Source of the DNA: Streptomyces sp. ML-6 | Lineage (GTDB): Bacteria > Actinomycetota > Actinomycetes > Streptomycetales > Streptomycetaceae | Reading direction: 5' to 3' | DNA length: 64,000 bases | Assembly (NCBI RefSeq): GCF_030116705.1 | Contig: NZ_JAOTIK010000001.1 | Span: forward strand, 248,001 to 312,000 | Shown here: in pieces, positions 26,117-33,986 of the stretch | Position numbering within the stretch: the stretch's first letter is position 1 | How the letters are laid out: every line of letters begins with the position of its first letter | Notes under the pieces: model-generated | Databases searched by the model: none | What the model saw: only the letters and a program-made list of their open reading frames with translations | What the model was told of the DNA's origin: nothing | Position numbers and translations under genes: made by a program

Positions 26117-27490
26117 ATGGGGCGAGGAGACACGGGCGGGACGCGGGCGGCGGATCCCGGCGGGGGCACGAGCGCCCGGGTGCTGGCGCGGTTGGCGGTG
26201 CTGACGGCGATCGGGGCCGTGCTCGTGCTGGTGTTCCCGCTCGGCCAGCGCGGGCTCCTGGTCATCGGGGCCGGGCTGCTCGGGCTGGTCGCGTGTGCCG
26301 TCGGCGTGTGGTGGTTCCTCGCGTACCGCGGTGTGGTGCGGCTGGGCGGTGCTCTCGTCGCGATCGCCGCGCCGGTCGGCGTCGTGCTGCTCTTCGCCCG
26401 GAACGGGTTGTGGCCGACGGCGGCGGCCGGGCTCCTGTGCTGGGCCGTGACCCTGGCCTGCGCCCGGGCCGCGTTGCGGAGGTCGGGGCCGAAGCGGCCG
26501 AAGCGGGGAGCCGCCGCACCCCGCCCGAGACGGCCGGCGCTGATCATGAACCCGAAGTCCGGGGACGGGAAGGTGGAACGCTTCGGCCTGGTCGAACGGG
26601 CGGAGGCGCTGGGGGCCCGGGTGATCCTGCTCGACCTGTCCACCTCCACCGACGTGGCCGCGCTGGCCCGCGAGGCGGTGGCCGACGGCGCGGACCTGCT
26701 CGGAGTGGCGGGCGGCGACGGCACCCAGGCGCTGGTCGCGGCGGTCGCCGTCGAGCACGACCTGCCGTTCCTCGTGATCTCCGCCGGTACCCGCAACCAC
26801 TTCGCGATGGACCTCGGCCTCGACCGTGCCGACCCGGTCCGCTGCCTCGACGCGCTGACCGACGGCGAGGAGCTGCGGGTCGACCTCGGTGAGGTCGCGG
26901 GCCGGAGCTTCGTCAACACCGTGTCCTTCGGTGTGTACGCGGACGTCGTGCACCACCCGGAGTACCGGGACGACAAGGCGGGCACGGCGCTGAGCCTGAT
27001 GCCGGACCTGCTCGTCGGCGAGGGGGTACGACGGCTCGACGCCCGGGTCGACGGCGTCGAGCTCTCGTCCCAGCAGGCGCTGCTGATCAGCAACAACCCG
27101 TACGTCTCCCCCGACGACATCACCGGCGACGGCCGTCGGCCCCGGCTCGACGACGGTGTGCTGGGGGTGCTGGGCATCCGGGTGGAGAGTGCCGTGCAGG
27201 CGGCCGACCTGGCCGTGCGGGGCGCGCAGTCCACGGGGCTGACCGTCTTGTCCGCGCACCGGGTCGAGGTGACCTCCGACACGGACGAACTCCCCGTGGC
27301 GGTGGACGGCGAGGCACTGCGCATGTCCACACCGGTCGTGTGCACGTCGCGGCCGGGGGCGCTGCGGGTCCTGGTGCCGCGCGACCGGCCGGGCGCGGCC
27401 GCGCCCGCTCCGCCCGTGGACTGGCGACGCCTCGTCGACCTCGCGTTCGGCCGGCCCGGCAAGACCTCCGAAGGGCGGCACCATGACTGA
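26117..27490 (+). CDS. Membrane-associated diacylglycerol kinase-domain lipid kinase
   Basis: A 457-residue protein. Residues 20-120 contain about four membrane helices, an extension not present in the soluble DgkB type. The DAGK catalytic domain (about 138-280) has ALIMNPKSGDGKVE, LGVAGGDGTQALV (the ATP-binding GGDGT at 199-203) and ISAGTRNHFAMDLGL. The C-terminal YegS-like beta-sandwich includes VAVDGEALR. It should phosphorylate a membrane lipid such as diacylglycerol, a polyprenol or another lipid alcohol. The gene overlaps the PAP2 phosphatase gene by eight bases, giving a kinase/phosphatase pair acting on lipids. The exact substrate is unknown. Confidence 0.85.
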   Translation: MGRGDTGGTRAADPGGGTSARVLARLAVLTAIGAVLVLVFPLGQRGLLVIGAGLLGLVACAVGVWWFLAYRGVVRLGGALVAIAAPVGVVLLFARNGLWPTAAAGLLCWAVTLACARAALRRSGPKRPKRGAAAPRPRRPALIMNPKSGDGKVERFGLVERAEALGARVILLDLSTSTDVAALAREAVADGADLLGVAGGDGTQALVAAVAVEHDLPFLVISAGTRNHFAMDLGLDRADPVRCLDALTDGEELRVDLGEVAGRSFVNTVSFGVYADVVHHPEYRDDKAGTALSLMPDLLVGEGVRRLDARVDGVELSSQQALLISNNPYVSPDDITGDGRRPRLDDGVLGVLGIRVESAVQAADLAVRGAQSTGLTVLSAHRVEVTSDTDELPVAVDGEALRMSTPVVCTSRPGALRVLVPRDRPGAAAPAPPVDWRRLVDLAFGRPGKTSEGRHHD

Positions 27491-28139
27491 GCACCGCTTC
27501 CCCGCGTCCGTCGCGTCGGTCCGCCGGGCCGCGGCGGCCGTGCTGGGCGATCTGCAGGCGATCGACGGAGCTCTGTACGCGAGCGTGGCCGCCACCCCCA
27601 CGCCCACGCTGGACCGTGCGCTGCGACGGCTGTCGCACTCGGCCGACCACTCGAAGATCTCGCTGGCGGTCGCGGCCGGTCTCGCGCTGAGGCCCGGCCG
27701 TTCCCGCAGGGCGGCGGTGGCCGGGGTCGGCGCGATCGCGCTGGCGTCGGCGACGGCGAACCTGTTCGGCAAGAGGATGGTCCGTCGGCGCCGGCCCGAC
27801 CGGGAGCTGGCCCGGGTGATCGTGGCCCGGCAGGTGCCCATGCCGGAGTCGGCGTCCTTCCCGTCCGGTCATACGGCGTCGGCGACCGCGTTCGCCACGG
27901 CGGTGGGCGTCGTGCTGCCCCCGGCGGCGGTGCCGCTCGGGGCGCTGGCCGCCGCCGTCGGCTACTCCCGCGTCCACACGGGCGTCCACTATCCCGGCGA
28001 TGTGGCGGCCGGCGCGGTCCTCGGCTTCGCGGCCGCCGCCGGGTCCCTGGCCGTCGGGCGGGTCCGGCCGGGCCACCACGTGGTCCGAGCGGTCGTACGA
28101 AGGGCGGCGGGCCGGATGCGGAGGCCGTCGTCCGGGTGA
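27483..28139 (+). CDS. PAP2-family membrane phosphatase
   Basis: A 218-residue integral membrane phosphatase. The three phosphatase signature motifs are present: KRMVRRRRPD (about 97-106), PSGHT (127-131) and SRVHTGVHYPGD (162-173), supplying the His nucleophile and acid base. Hydrophobic stretches at 61-95 and 135-195 would form the helices. PAP2 enzymes remove phosphate from phosphatidate, polyprenyl pyrophosphate or related lipids at the membrane. The gene starts inside the end of the lipid kinase gene, so the two opposing activities are made together, perhaps to set a phospholipid or carrier-lipid balance. Confidence 0.88.
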   Translation: MTEHRFPASVASVRRAAAAVLGDLQAIDGALYASVAATPTPTLDRALRRLSHSADHSKISLAVAAGLALRPGRSRRAAVAGVGAIALASATANLFGKRMVRRRRPDRELARVIVARQVPMPESASFPSGHTASATAFATAVGVVLPPAAVPLGALAAAVGYSRVHTGVHYPGDVAAGAVLGFAAAAGSLAVGRVRPGHHVVRAVVRRAAGRMRRPSSG

Positions 28140-28158
28140 CCGCCGGGCGGGGCTTCCC

Positions 28159-28350
28159 GTGCGCCGGGGCGGGACCGGCGCCGGCTTCGACCTGGCCGAG
28201 CGCGGCGCCGGCGGCCGGCTCGGTTCCCGCAGGGTGACCTCGATCGTCTTCGCGGCCCTCGCGCACACCCGGCTCCCGCCGGGCGAGGGGGCGTTCGTCC
28301 TCCTGGTGGCGGCCGCGACCGCCTGCCCGGTGCCGTCCCGCCCGGCGTGA
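28159..28350 (+). CDS. Possible small protein, 63 aa
   Basis: This GTG-initiated 64-codon frame has G or C in almost every third position, as true Streptomyces genes do. The second half is hydrophobic (VTSIVFAALAHTR, GAFVLLVAAATA). It has no good ribosome site and no recognised family, and the GC-rich background makes chance open frames common. It could be a small membrane protein following the PAP2 gene, or the remnant of a longer gene. Confidence 0.22.
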   Translation: MRRGGTGAGFDLAERGAGGRLGSRRVTSIVFAALAHTRLPPGEGAFVLLVAAATACPVPSRPA

Positions 28351-28482
28351 CGGCGGAGCCCGTCGCCCGCCGGCTCGCGCGTCGCGCACCGGTCCGCGCA
28401 CCGGTCCGCGGGGCGCGGCGTGCCCCGGAAGGATCCGCCCGGTGAGCGCGCGGTGGGGTCCGGCCGACCTGGCGCGCGCGGG

Positions 28483-28546
28483 GCCCGGTGTGGCCCAGGC
28501 CGGATGTGTCCCAGCCCTGGTGTGTCCCGGGCCCGATGTGTGGCAG
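28483..28546. repeat. Four tandem imperfect 16-bp repeats
   Basis: Units: GCCCGGTGTGGCCCAG, GCCGGATGTGTCCCAG, CCCTGGTGTGTCCCGG and GCCCGATGTGTGGCAG, head to tail without spacers. They lie in the 480-base non-coding stretch between the PAP2 gene and the end of marR, about 75 bases beyond the marR stop codon. Function is unknown; polymerase slippage, a protein-binding array or a transcript 3' end are options. Confidence 0.75.
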
Positions 28547-28620
28547 GCCGGCCGCGCCGGAGGCCCCGTACGGTTCCGGTGGCCGGCCGGGGGCGGCCGG
28601 CCCTCGCCCCGGGCGGCGGG

Positions 28621-29088
28621 TCAGGCCGACCGGGTCTCGCTCTGCAGGTGCTGGACGGCCTGGACCAGGGGTGCCAGCGAGGGGTCGGCGGCCGCCTGGT
28701 CGAGGGCCTCGCGCAGGGCGGTGTTGTGGGTGGGGCGGGCCTCCTCCAGCAGGCGCAGGCCGTCCTCGGTGACGTCGGTGTAGATGCCCCGGCGGTCGGT
28801 GGGACACAGGTAGCGCGAGAGCAGTCCGCGGTCCTCCAGCCGGGTCACCAGCCGGGTGGTGGCGCTCTGGCTGAGGACGACGGAGTCGGCGACCTGCCGC
28901 ATCTGCAGGTGTCCGCCCTCGCCGTCGTGCTGGCGGCTCAGCACGTCCAGCAGCGAGTACTCGCGTGCGCTCAGCCGGTGTCCGGCCTGGAGCGCGCGTT
29001 CGACTCTGCTCTCGATGCGTCCGTGCAGCAGCGAGAGTGCCGACCAGCTGTGTGCCAGTGCGGTCATCGCCGGATCGGTGGCGGTCAT
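28621..29088 (-). CDS. MarR-family transcriptional regulator
   Basis: A 155-residue winged-helix regulator. The DNA-binding region is REYSLLDVLSRQHDGEGGHLQMRQVADSV, then LSQSATTRLVTRLEDRGLLSR with the wing CPTDRRGIYTDVT (about residues 42-110). Dimerisation helices flank it at both ends. The ATG at 29086-29088 has AGGAG six bases upstream. The gene is divergent from an MFS exporter and its three downstream oxidoreductase-type genes, a standard arrangement in which MarR represses both itself and the exporter operon until a phenolic or otherwise toxic ligand binds. Confidence 0.9.
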   Translation of the reverse strand: MTATDPAMTALAHSWSALSLLHGRIESRVERALQAGHRLSAREYSLLDVLSRQHDGEGGHLQMRQVADSVVLSQSATTRLVTRLEDRGLLSRYLCPTDRRGIYTDVTEDGLRLLEEARPTHNTALREALDQAAADPSLAPLVQAVQHLQSETRSA

Positions 29089-29155
29089 GAGCGGCTCCTC
29101 GGTCGGGTCGGGCGGGCGGGGCGTCGGTGGGCTCCGACGGCTTATCACGGATCTC

Positions 29156-29198
29156 ACTATACCCGCGTTTGCCATTAGCCATCGCATGCAACTATTGT
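29156..29198. promoter_or_regulatory. Divergent marR / MFS promoter region
   Basis: Reading rightward, TTGCCA (29169-29174) and TATTGT (29193-29198) are 18 bases apart and fit a vegetative promoter for the MFS operon. Reading leftward, TATAGT (complement of 29156-29161) is a good -10 for marR. The two overlap within 45 bases, so one bound MarR dimer could control both. Confidence 0.5.
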
Positions 29199-29254
29199 CG
29201 GAGCACGTAAAGCGCTCACGCAACCCCCTTCTCAGCATGTCAAAGGACCCTGTC

Positions 29255-30457
29255 ATGCCACTCGCACTGCTGGCCCTGGCCATAGGGGCCTTCGGAATCG
29301 GCACCACGGAATTCGTGATCATGGGGCTGTTGCCCCAGGTCGGGGCGGACCTCGGCGTGTCCGTGCCGACAGCCGGTTTCCTGGTCACCGGATATGCTCT
29401 CGGTGTCATGATCGGTGCGCCGATCATGACCGTCCTCGGCACCAGGATCTCCCGCAAGAACATGCTCATGCTGCTCATGGGCCTGTTCATCCTCGGCAAC
29501 CTGATCTCCGCCGTCGCCCCGGTCTTCGCCGTCATGCTGATCGGCCGGGTGGTGGCCTCGCTGGCCCACGGCGCCTTCTTCGGCATCGGCTCCGTCGTCG
29601 CCGCCGAACTGGTGGCGCCGGAGAAGAAGGCCGGTGCCATCTCCATGATGTTCACCGGCCTGACCGTGGCCAACGTCGTCGGGGTCCCCCTGGGCACCTT
29701 CGTGGGCCAGAGCGCCGGCTGGCGCGTGACCTTCCTGATCGTCGCCGGACTCGGCGTCCTGGGTCTGGTGGGTGTCGCCAAGCTCGTGCCCGACGTGCCC
29801 GCGCCGGAGGGGGTGCGACTGCGGGACGAAGTCGCCGCCTTCAGGAACACCCAGGTCATCCTGGCCATGGCCATGACGGTCCTCGGCTTCGGCGGCGTGT
29901 TCGCCGCGATCACCTACATCGCGCCGATGATGACCGAGGTCAGCGGCTTCGCGGAGTCCTCCGTGACCTGGCTGATGGTGGTCTTCGGGCTGGGCATGGT
30001 GGCGGGCAACCTCATCGGCGGCCGTTTCGCGGACCGCAAGCTCATGCCGATGCTCTACACCGCCCTGGGCGGTCTGGCACTGGTCCTGCTGCTGTTCACC
30101 TTCCTGGCCTCCGGCAAGGCCGCGTCCGTCGTGGCCGTCTTCCTCATCGGGGCCCTCGGCTTCGCCACCGTCCCGCCGCTGCAGAAGCGCGTCCTGGACC
30201 ACGCCCACGGCGCCCCGACGCTGGCCTCCGCGGTCAACATCGGCGCCTTCAACCTGGGCAACGCCCTGTCCGCCTGGCTCGGCGGTCTGGTGATCTCGGC
30301 CGGTCTCGGCTACACCGCGCCCAACGCCGTCGGGGCCGTCCTGGCCGCCGCCGCCCTGGTGCTGGCCGTCGTCTCGCACCGGCTCGAACTGAGGCCGGCC
30401 CGCACCGCCGCCCCCGCCACGGTCCCCGCCGCCCCGGCGGAAGCCGTCCACTCCTGA
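29255..30457 (+). CDS. MFS drug/arabinose-type exporter (DHA1, Cmx/AraJ-like)
   Basis: A 400-residue, 12-helix transporter. The N-terminus ALAIGAFGIGTTEFVIMGLLP is the signature of the DHA1 proton antiporters that include chloramphenicol exporters and AraJ/YdhP. Motif A appears as LGTRISRKN between helices 2 and 3, and a GxxxGxxxG-rich helix 5 (TVANVVGVPLGTFVGQ) matches antiporter motif C. Of two close ATG codons, 29255 is preferred because AAAGGA lies seven bases upstream of it. It heads an apparent four-gene operon under the divergent MarR regulator, suggesting export of the compound that the regulator senses. Confidence 0.88.
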   Translation: MPLALLALAIGAFGIGTTEFVIMGLLPQVGADLGVSVPTAGFLVTGYALGVMIGAPIMTVLGTRISRKNMLMLLMGLFILGNLISAVAPVFAVMLIGRVVASLAHGAFFGIGSVVAAELVAPEKKAGAISMMFTGLTVANVVGVPLGTFVGQSAGWRVTFLIVAGLGVLGLVGVAKLVPDVPAPEGVRLRDEVAAFRNTQVILAMAMTVLGFGGVFAAITYIAPMMTEVSGFAESSVTWLMVVFGLGMVAGNLIGGRFADRKLMPMLYTALGGLALVLLLFTFLASGKAASVVAVFLIGALGFATVPPLQKRVLDHAHGAPTLASAVNIGAFNLGNALSAWLGGLVISAGLGYTAPNAVGAVLAAAALVLAVVSHRLELRPARTAAPATVPAAPAEAVHS

Positions 30458-30533
30458 TTCACCCACACCCGCGCCGTACCGGCCGCGTGTCCCTCACCAC
30501 TCTTCCCCCCTCCCACCAATACAAGGAATGCTC

Positions 30534-30953
30534 ATGAGCACCATCGCCCCCGTGGCCCCGCTGACCGCCGACGACGCGGAGACCCTCGTCCGCGCCGCCC
30601 GCCACGCCGCCGACGCGGCAGGCGTCCCCGTCAGCATCACCGTCCTCGACGCGGGCGGGAACCTGCTGGCCTTCCGCCGTGACGAGCGCGCCGTGCTCAT
30701 CTCCGGCGAGACCAGCACGGCCAAGGCCCGCACCGCCCTTCAGCTGAACGCGGCGACGGCCGACCTGGTCGACCTGGTCAAGCCGGGCGGACCCTTCCAC
30801 TCCCTGCCCACCGCGCTGGACAAGCCCCTGCTGTTCATCGCCGGCGGGATACCGGTCCACCGCGACGGACAGCTGATCGGCGCCCTCGGCCTCGGCGGCG
30901 GCGCCCCCGAGCAGGACCACTCCTTCGCCCGGACCGCCCTCCAGGCCCTCTGA
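30534..30953 (+). CDS. HbpS/GlcG-family (DUF336) protein
   Basis: A 139-residue protein of the GlcG/HbpS (PF03928) family. It has ADDAETLVRAARHAADAAGVPVSITVLDAGGNLLAFRRDE and STAKARTALQL in the first half, then PLLFIAGGIPVHRDGQLIGALGLGG, the family core. The Streptomyces HbpS is an exported haem-binding redox sensor partner, but this protein has no signal peptide and lacks a senS/senR pair beside it. A cytoplasmic small-molecule or haem-binding role is therefore more likely. It is the second gene of the MarR-controlled cassette, 76 bases after the exporter. Start ATG 30534 follows CAAGGA. Confidence 0.85.
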   Translation: MSTIAPVAPLTADDAETLVRAARHAADAAGVPVSITVLDAGGNLLAFRRDERAVLISGETSTAKARTALQLNAATADLVDLVKPGGPFHSLPTALDKPLLFIAGGIPVHRDGQLIGALGLGGGAPEQDHSFARTALQAL

Positions 30954-31060
30954 ACCCACCCCCGGCCGGCGGGGCGGCGACGACCGGCAACGACGGACCG
31001 CCGCCCGCCCCGTTCCCCGGGCCCCTTCGACCCAACCCACTCACCATGTAAGGACCCCCG

Positions 31061-31885
31061 ATGACCTCCGTACCGAACGTGACGCTCAACAACGGGGTGA
31101 CCATGCCGCAGCTGGGCTTCGGCGTCTTCCAGGTCCCCGACGAGGAGACCACCGCCGCGGTCGCCAGTGCCCTGGAGGCCGGCTACCGCAGCATCGACAC
31201 CGCCGCGGTCTACGGCAACGAGCGCGGGGTCGGCAAGGCCCTCGCCGCCTCCGGCATCCCCCGCGAGGAGCTGTTCGTCACGACCAAGCTGTGGAACGAG
31301 GACCAGGGCTACGACCGGGCCCTGGCCGCGTTCGACGCCTCCCTGGACAAGCTCGGCCTCGACCACGTCGACCTCTACCTCATCCACTGGCCCACCCCGG
31401 CCCGCGATCTGTACGTGCAGACCTACAAGGCGCTGGAGAAGATCCTCGCCGACGGACGGGCCCGTGCCATCGGTGTCTCCAACTTCCAGGTCTCCCACCT
31501 GCAGCAGCTCATGGAGCACACCGGTGTCACCCCGGCCGTCAACCAGGTGGAGCTGCACCCCGGCCTCCAGCAGAAGGAGTTGCGCGCCTTCCACGCCGAG
31601 CACGGCATCGCCACCGAGGCCTGGAGCCCCCTGGCCCAGGGCGCGGTCCTAGAGGACCAGGCGATCGTGGGAGTCGCCGAGGCACATGGCGTAACCCCGG
31701 CCCAGGTCGTGCTGCGCTGGCACCTGCAGACCGGCAACATCGTGATCCCCAAGTCCGTCACCCCCGCCCGCATCCGGCAGAACCTCGACGTCTTCGGCTT
31801 CCGACTCACCGACGCCGACATGGCCGCCATCGCGGGCCTCGACCGGGACCTGCGCACCGGCCCGGACCCCGACACCTTCAACTGA
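31061..31885 (+). CDS. Aldo/keto reductase (2,5-diketogluconate reductase type)
   Basis: A 274-residue NADPH-dependent TIM-barrel reductase. The catalytic tetrad is intact: Asp46 (SIDTAAVYGNE), Tyr51, Lys76 (VTTKLWN) and His109 (YLIHWP). NADPH-binding segments IPKSVTPARIRQNL near the C-terminus fit the AKR5 group. It would reduce aldehydes or ketones, for example reactive carbonyls or quinone-like compounds. It is the third gene of the MarR cassette and may detoxify the same chemical class exported by the MFS protein. It is not the reductase of the fucose locus, which has its own family member at 44704. Confidence 0.9.
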   Translation: MTSVPNVTLNNGVTMPQLGFGVFQVPDEETTAAVASALEAGYRSIDTAAVYGNERGVGKALAASGIPREELFVTTKLWNEDQGYDRALAAFDASLDKLGLDHVDLYLIHWPTPARDLYVQTYKALEKILADGRARAIGVSNFQVSHLQQLMEHTGVTPAVNQVELHPGLQQKELRAFHAEHGIATEAWSPLAQGAVLEDQAIVGVAEAHGVTPAQVVLRWHLQTGNIVIPKSVTPARIRQNLDVFGFRLTDADMAAIAGLDRDLRTGPDPDTFN

Positions 31886-31988
31886 CGCCGATCGATTCGC
31901 CCCCGCGGCGCCCGTCCACACCGGACGGGCACCGCGGGGCGCCGTCGTCACCGCAGCCGCTCCACCGTCCCGACGAGGAGAACGCCTC

Positions 31989-32783
31989 ATGCAGATCGAT
32001 CTCTCCGGCCGCACCGCCCTGGTCACCGGCTCCACCCAGGGCATCGGCCACGCCATCGCCACCGGTCTGGCCCGCGCAGGGGCCCGTGTGGTCGTCAACG
32101 GCCGCGGCGAGGAGCGCGTGGCGGAGGCCGTCCGCACCGTGCGCGAGGGCTCCGGCAGCGACAATGTCACCGGCGCCGCGGGCGACCTGGCGACGGAGCA
32201 GGGCGCCGCCGCCGTGCTGGAGACCGTGCCCGACGTCGACATCCTCGTCAACAACCTCGGGATCTTCGGCTCCGTGCCCCCGCTGGAGATCGACGACGCC
32301 GAGTGGCGCCGCTACTTCGAGGTCAACGTCCTCGCCTCCGTCCGGCTCATCCGCGCGTACCTGCCCGGCATGAAGGAACGGGGCTGGGGACGCGTCCTCA
32401 ACCTCGCCAGCGACTCGGCCGTGGTCACCCCCGCCGAAATGATCCACTACGGCATGACGAAGACCTCGCTGCTCGCCGTCAGCCGCGGGTTCGCCAAGGA
32501 CGCCGCCGGCACCGGTGTCACCGTCAACTCCGTCCTCGCCGGGCCGACCCACACCGGCGGCGTCGAGAACTTCGTCCGCGAACTCGTCGGCGACGAGCTG
32601 CCCTGGGACCGGGCGCAGCGCGAGTTCATGGTCACGCACCGCCCCCAGTCCCTGCTCCAGCGCCTCATCGAGCCCGAGGAGATCGCCAACATGGTCGTCT
32701 ACCTCGCCTCGCCCCACGCCTCGGCCACCACCGGCGGCGCCGTGCGCGTCGACGGCGGCTACATCGATTCCATCCTGCCCTGA
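31989..32783 (+). CDS. Short-chain dehydrogenase/reductase
   Basis: A 264-residue SDR. The cofactor loop is VTGSTQGIG (12-20) and NNLGIFG replaces the common NNAG. The catalytic set is Ser141 (NLASDSA), Tyr154 and Lys158 (YGMTK). The C-terminal part has PEEIANMVVYLASPHASATTGGAVRVDGGYIDS, typical of FabG-like enzymes. Arg39 after strand 2 (VNGRGEER) suggests NADP(H). It ends the MarR cassette, 103 bases after the aldo/keto reductase, and may share substrates with it. The gene is convergent with the RraA-type gene; the 282-base gap between them carries only an imperfect hairpin around 32969-33007. Confidence 0.9.
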   Translation: MQIDLSGRTALVTGSTQGIGHAIATGLARAGARVVVNGRGEERVAEAVRTVREGSGSDNVTGAAGDLATEQGAAAVLETVPDVDILVNNLGIFGSVPPLEIDDAEWRRYFEVNVLASVRLIRAYLPGMKERGWGRVLNLASDSAVVTPAEMIHYGMTKTSLLAVSRGFAKDAAGTGVTVNSVLAGPTHTGGVENFVRELVGDELPWDRAQREFMVTHRPQSLLQRLIEPEEIANMVVYLASPHASATTGGAVRVDGGYIDSILP

Positions 32784-33065
32784 GCCCGGCGCCGGCCCGG
32801 TGGGCACTGGCCGGTGGTCCGTCAGGTCAGCAGCGCGACCAGGGTCTGCATGACGAACATCGAGCACGAGAGGACGACCACCGGGCCGTGAGAGGTTCCG
32901 TCCGTCTCCGGCCCAGGGTCCGGCGGGTATCGCCGCCCCAGTGAGTGAGAAAGTCCGTTCTCTCTCCACCGCCCCCGGTCCGTCCGAGGACTTGCGGTCC
33001 GGGGCGGGGCGGGGAGGCCGCGGTCCGTCCCGGCCCGTTCGCGCGGTGGCCGGTGCCCCAGTGCC

Positions 33066-33875
33066 TCAGTCGGCGGAGCGGCTCGCCAGGTACTCGGCCA
33101 TGCCCGCACCGGTGAGCGGGTAGTAGTCGGACAACCGGGCGCCCTCGTCGAGGCGTTGCCGTGCGAACGCCTCGCGGTCCTGGTGCAGCAGGGCGTCCTC
33201 GGCCAGGGGGACGGCGCTGTGCTGCGGCACCACCACGGCGCCGTCCTCGTCGGCCACGATGAGGTCCCCCGGGGTCACCAGGGTGCCGCCGACACCGACC
33301 GGGACGTTGAACGCGGAGGGGAAGAGCTCCGTCTGCGAGGCGTAGTGCGGTGTCACTCCGGTGCACCAGACGGGCACGCCCAGGGCGCGGATGCGTGCCG
33401 CGTCGCGCACCCTTCCGTCCACCACGATGCCCGCGCCGCCGCGCAGTTTGAAGTAGCGCACCAGCATGTCCCCGAGGCAGCCCGTGAAGTGGCTGGCGTA
33501 CGCCGAGACGACCAGCACGTCGCCGGGGCGGATGGACTCCAGCACGCCCCACAACGCGGTCTTGCGCTCGATGTCCTCCTGTTCCGCGCCGGAGAAGACG
33601 TCCTCGCGCTGCGGCAGGAACTGCAGGGTCACGGCACCGCCGGTGACCTTGACGTCCGGCTCCCGGTGCAGTGGCACGGGGCCGTCGATGAAGGTGCGGG
33701 TGATGCCCATCTGGTGCAGCTTCGCGCAGGCGGTGGCGGCGCTCACGTCCGCGAGTGCCTCCACCATGCGCGCGGTCGGCCGTACGAAGGACGAGGTGTG
33801 GACCGGAGCCCGCATCGATTCGTAGGTCTCGGCCTCCACCGTCGACGCCGCTTCTCGGTCCCCGGTCGGGTTCAT
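33066..33875 (-). CDS. RraA-family protein, candidate class II pyruvate aldolase
   Basis: A 269-residue protein of the RraA/HMG-aldolase family, previously misnamed menaquinone methyltransferase. An N-terminal extension of about 45 residues precedes the core. The metal and substrate motif is present as GDMLVRYFKLRGGAGIVVDGRVRDA (136-159), with Arg157-Asp158 and Asp153, the residues that in HMG/CHA aldolases bind the divalent metal and pyruvate. RraA proper lacks aldolase activity and is about 160 residues. Divergent from an alpha-L-fucosidase and sharing operator A, it is a candidate for cleaving a 2-keto-3-deoxy sugar acid to pyruvate and an aldehyde. The start has GGAGAGG seven bases upstream. 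Confidence 0.78.
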   Translation of the reverse strand: MNPTGDREAASTVEAETYESMRAPVHTSSFVRPTARMVEALADVSAATACAKLHQMGITRTFIDGPVPLHREPDVKVTGGAVTLQFLPQREDVFSGAEQEDIERKTALWGVLESIRPGDVLVVSAYASHFTGCLGDMLVRYFKLRGGAGIVVDGRVRDAARIRALGVPVWCTGVTPHYASQTELFPSAFNVPVGVGGTLVTPGDLIVADEDGAVVVPQHSAVPLAEDALLHQDREAFARQRLDEGARLSDYYPLTGAGMAEYLASRSAD

Positions 33876-33920
33876 TCGCATGCCTCTCCGCGTACTCCGC
33901 CGCACGCAACGCCAGTGACA

Positions 33921-33944
33921 TTATCGCCTATCGATGGTAGATAA
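33921..33944. promoter_or_regulatory. Operator A of the fucose-type regulon
   Basis: A 24-bp palindrome, TTATC-GCCT-ATCGAT-GGTA-GATAA, the most symmetric of five related sites in 33.9-42.8 kb. It overlaps the -10 element of the RraA promoter and lies 43 bases before the fucosidase start, so one site can control both divergent units. The GntR protein encoded at 40793 is the likely ligand. Confidence 0.8.
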
Positions 33945-33968
33945 CAGCCGACCAATGAGAACTGTCAA
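33938..33968 (-). promoter_or_regulatory. Promoter of the RraA-type gene
   Basis: On the minus strand, a consensus TTGACA (complement of 33963-33968) is followed after about 18 bases by TTATCT. The -10 half sits inside operator A, consistent with repression by steric block. Confidence 0.6.
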
Positions 33969-33986
33969 CAGCGGCAGGAGAGTTCA

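Noticed and set aside
31061..32783. The AKR and SDR genes as part of the fucose pathway
   Set aside because: They follow the MarR-controlled exporter with no regulon operator, and the sugar locus has its own dehydrogenase-type AKR at 44704.
32822..33109. A 95-codon minus-strand frame ending in a hydrophobic stretch
   Set aside because: It overlaps the end of the RraA gene, has no ribosome site, and only its last 20 residues look protein-like.
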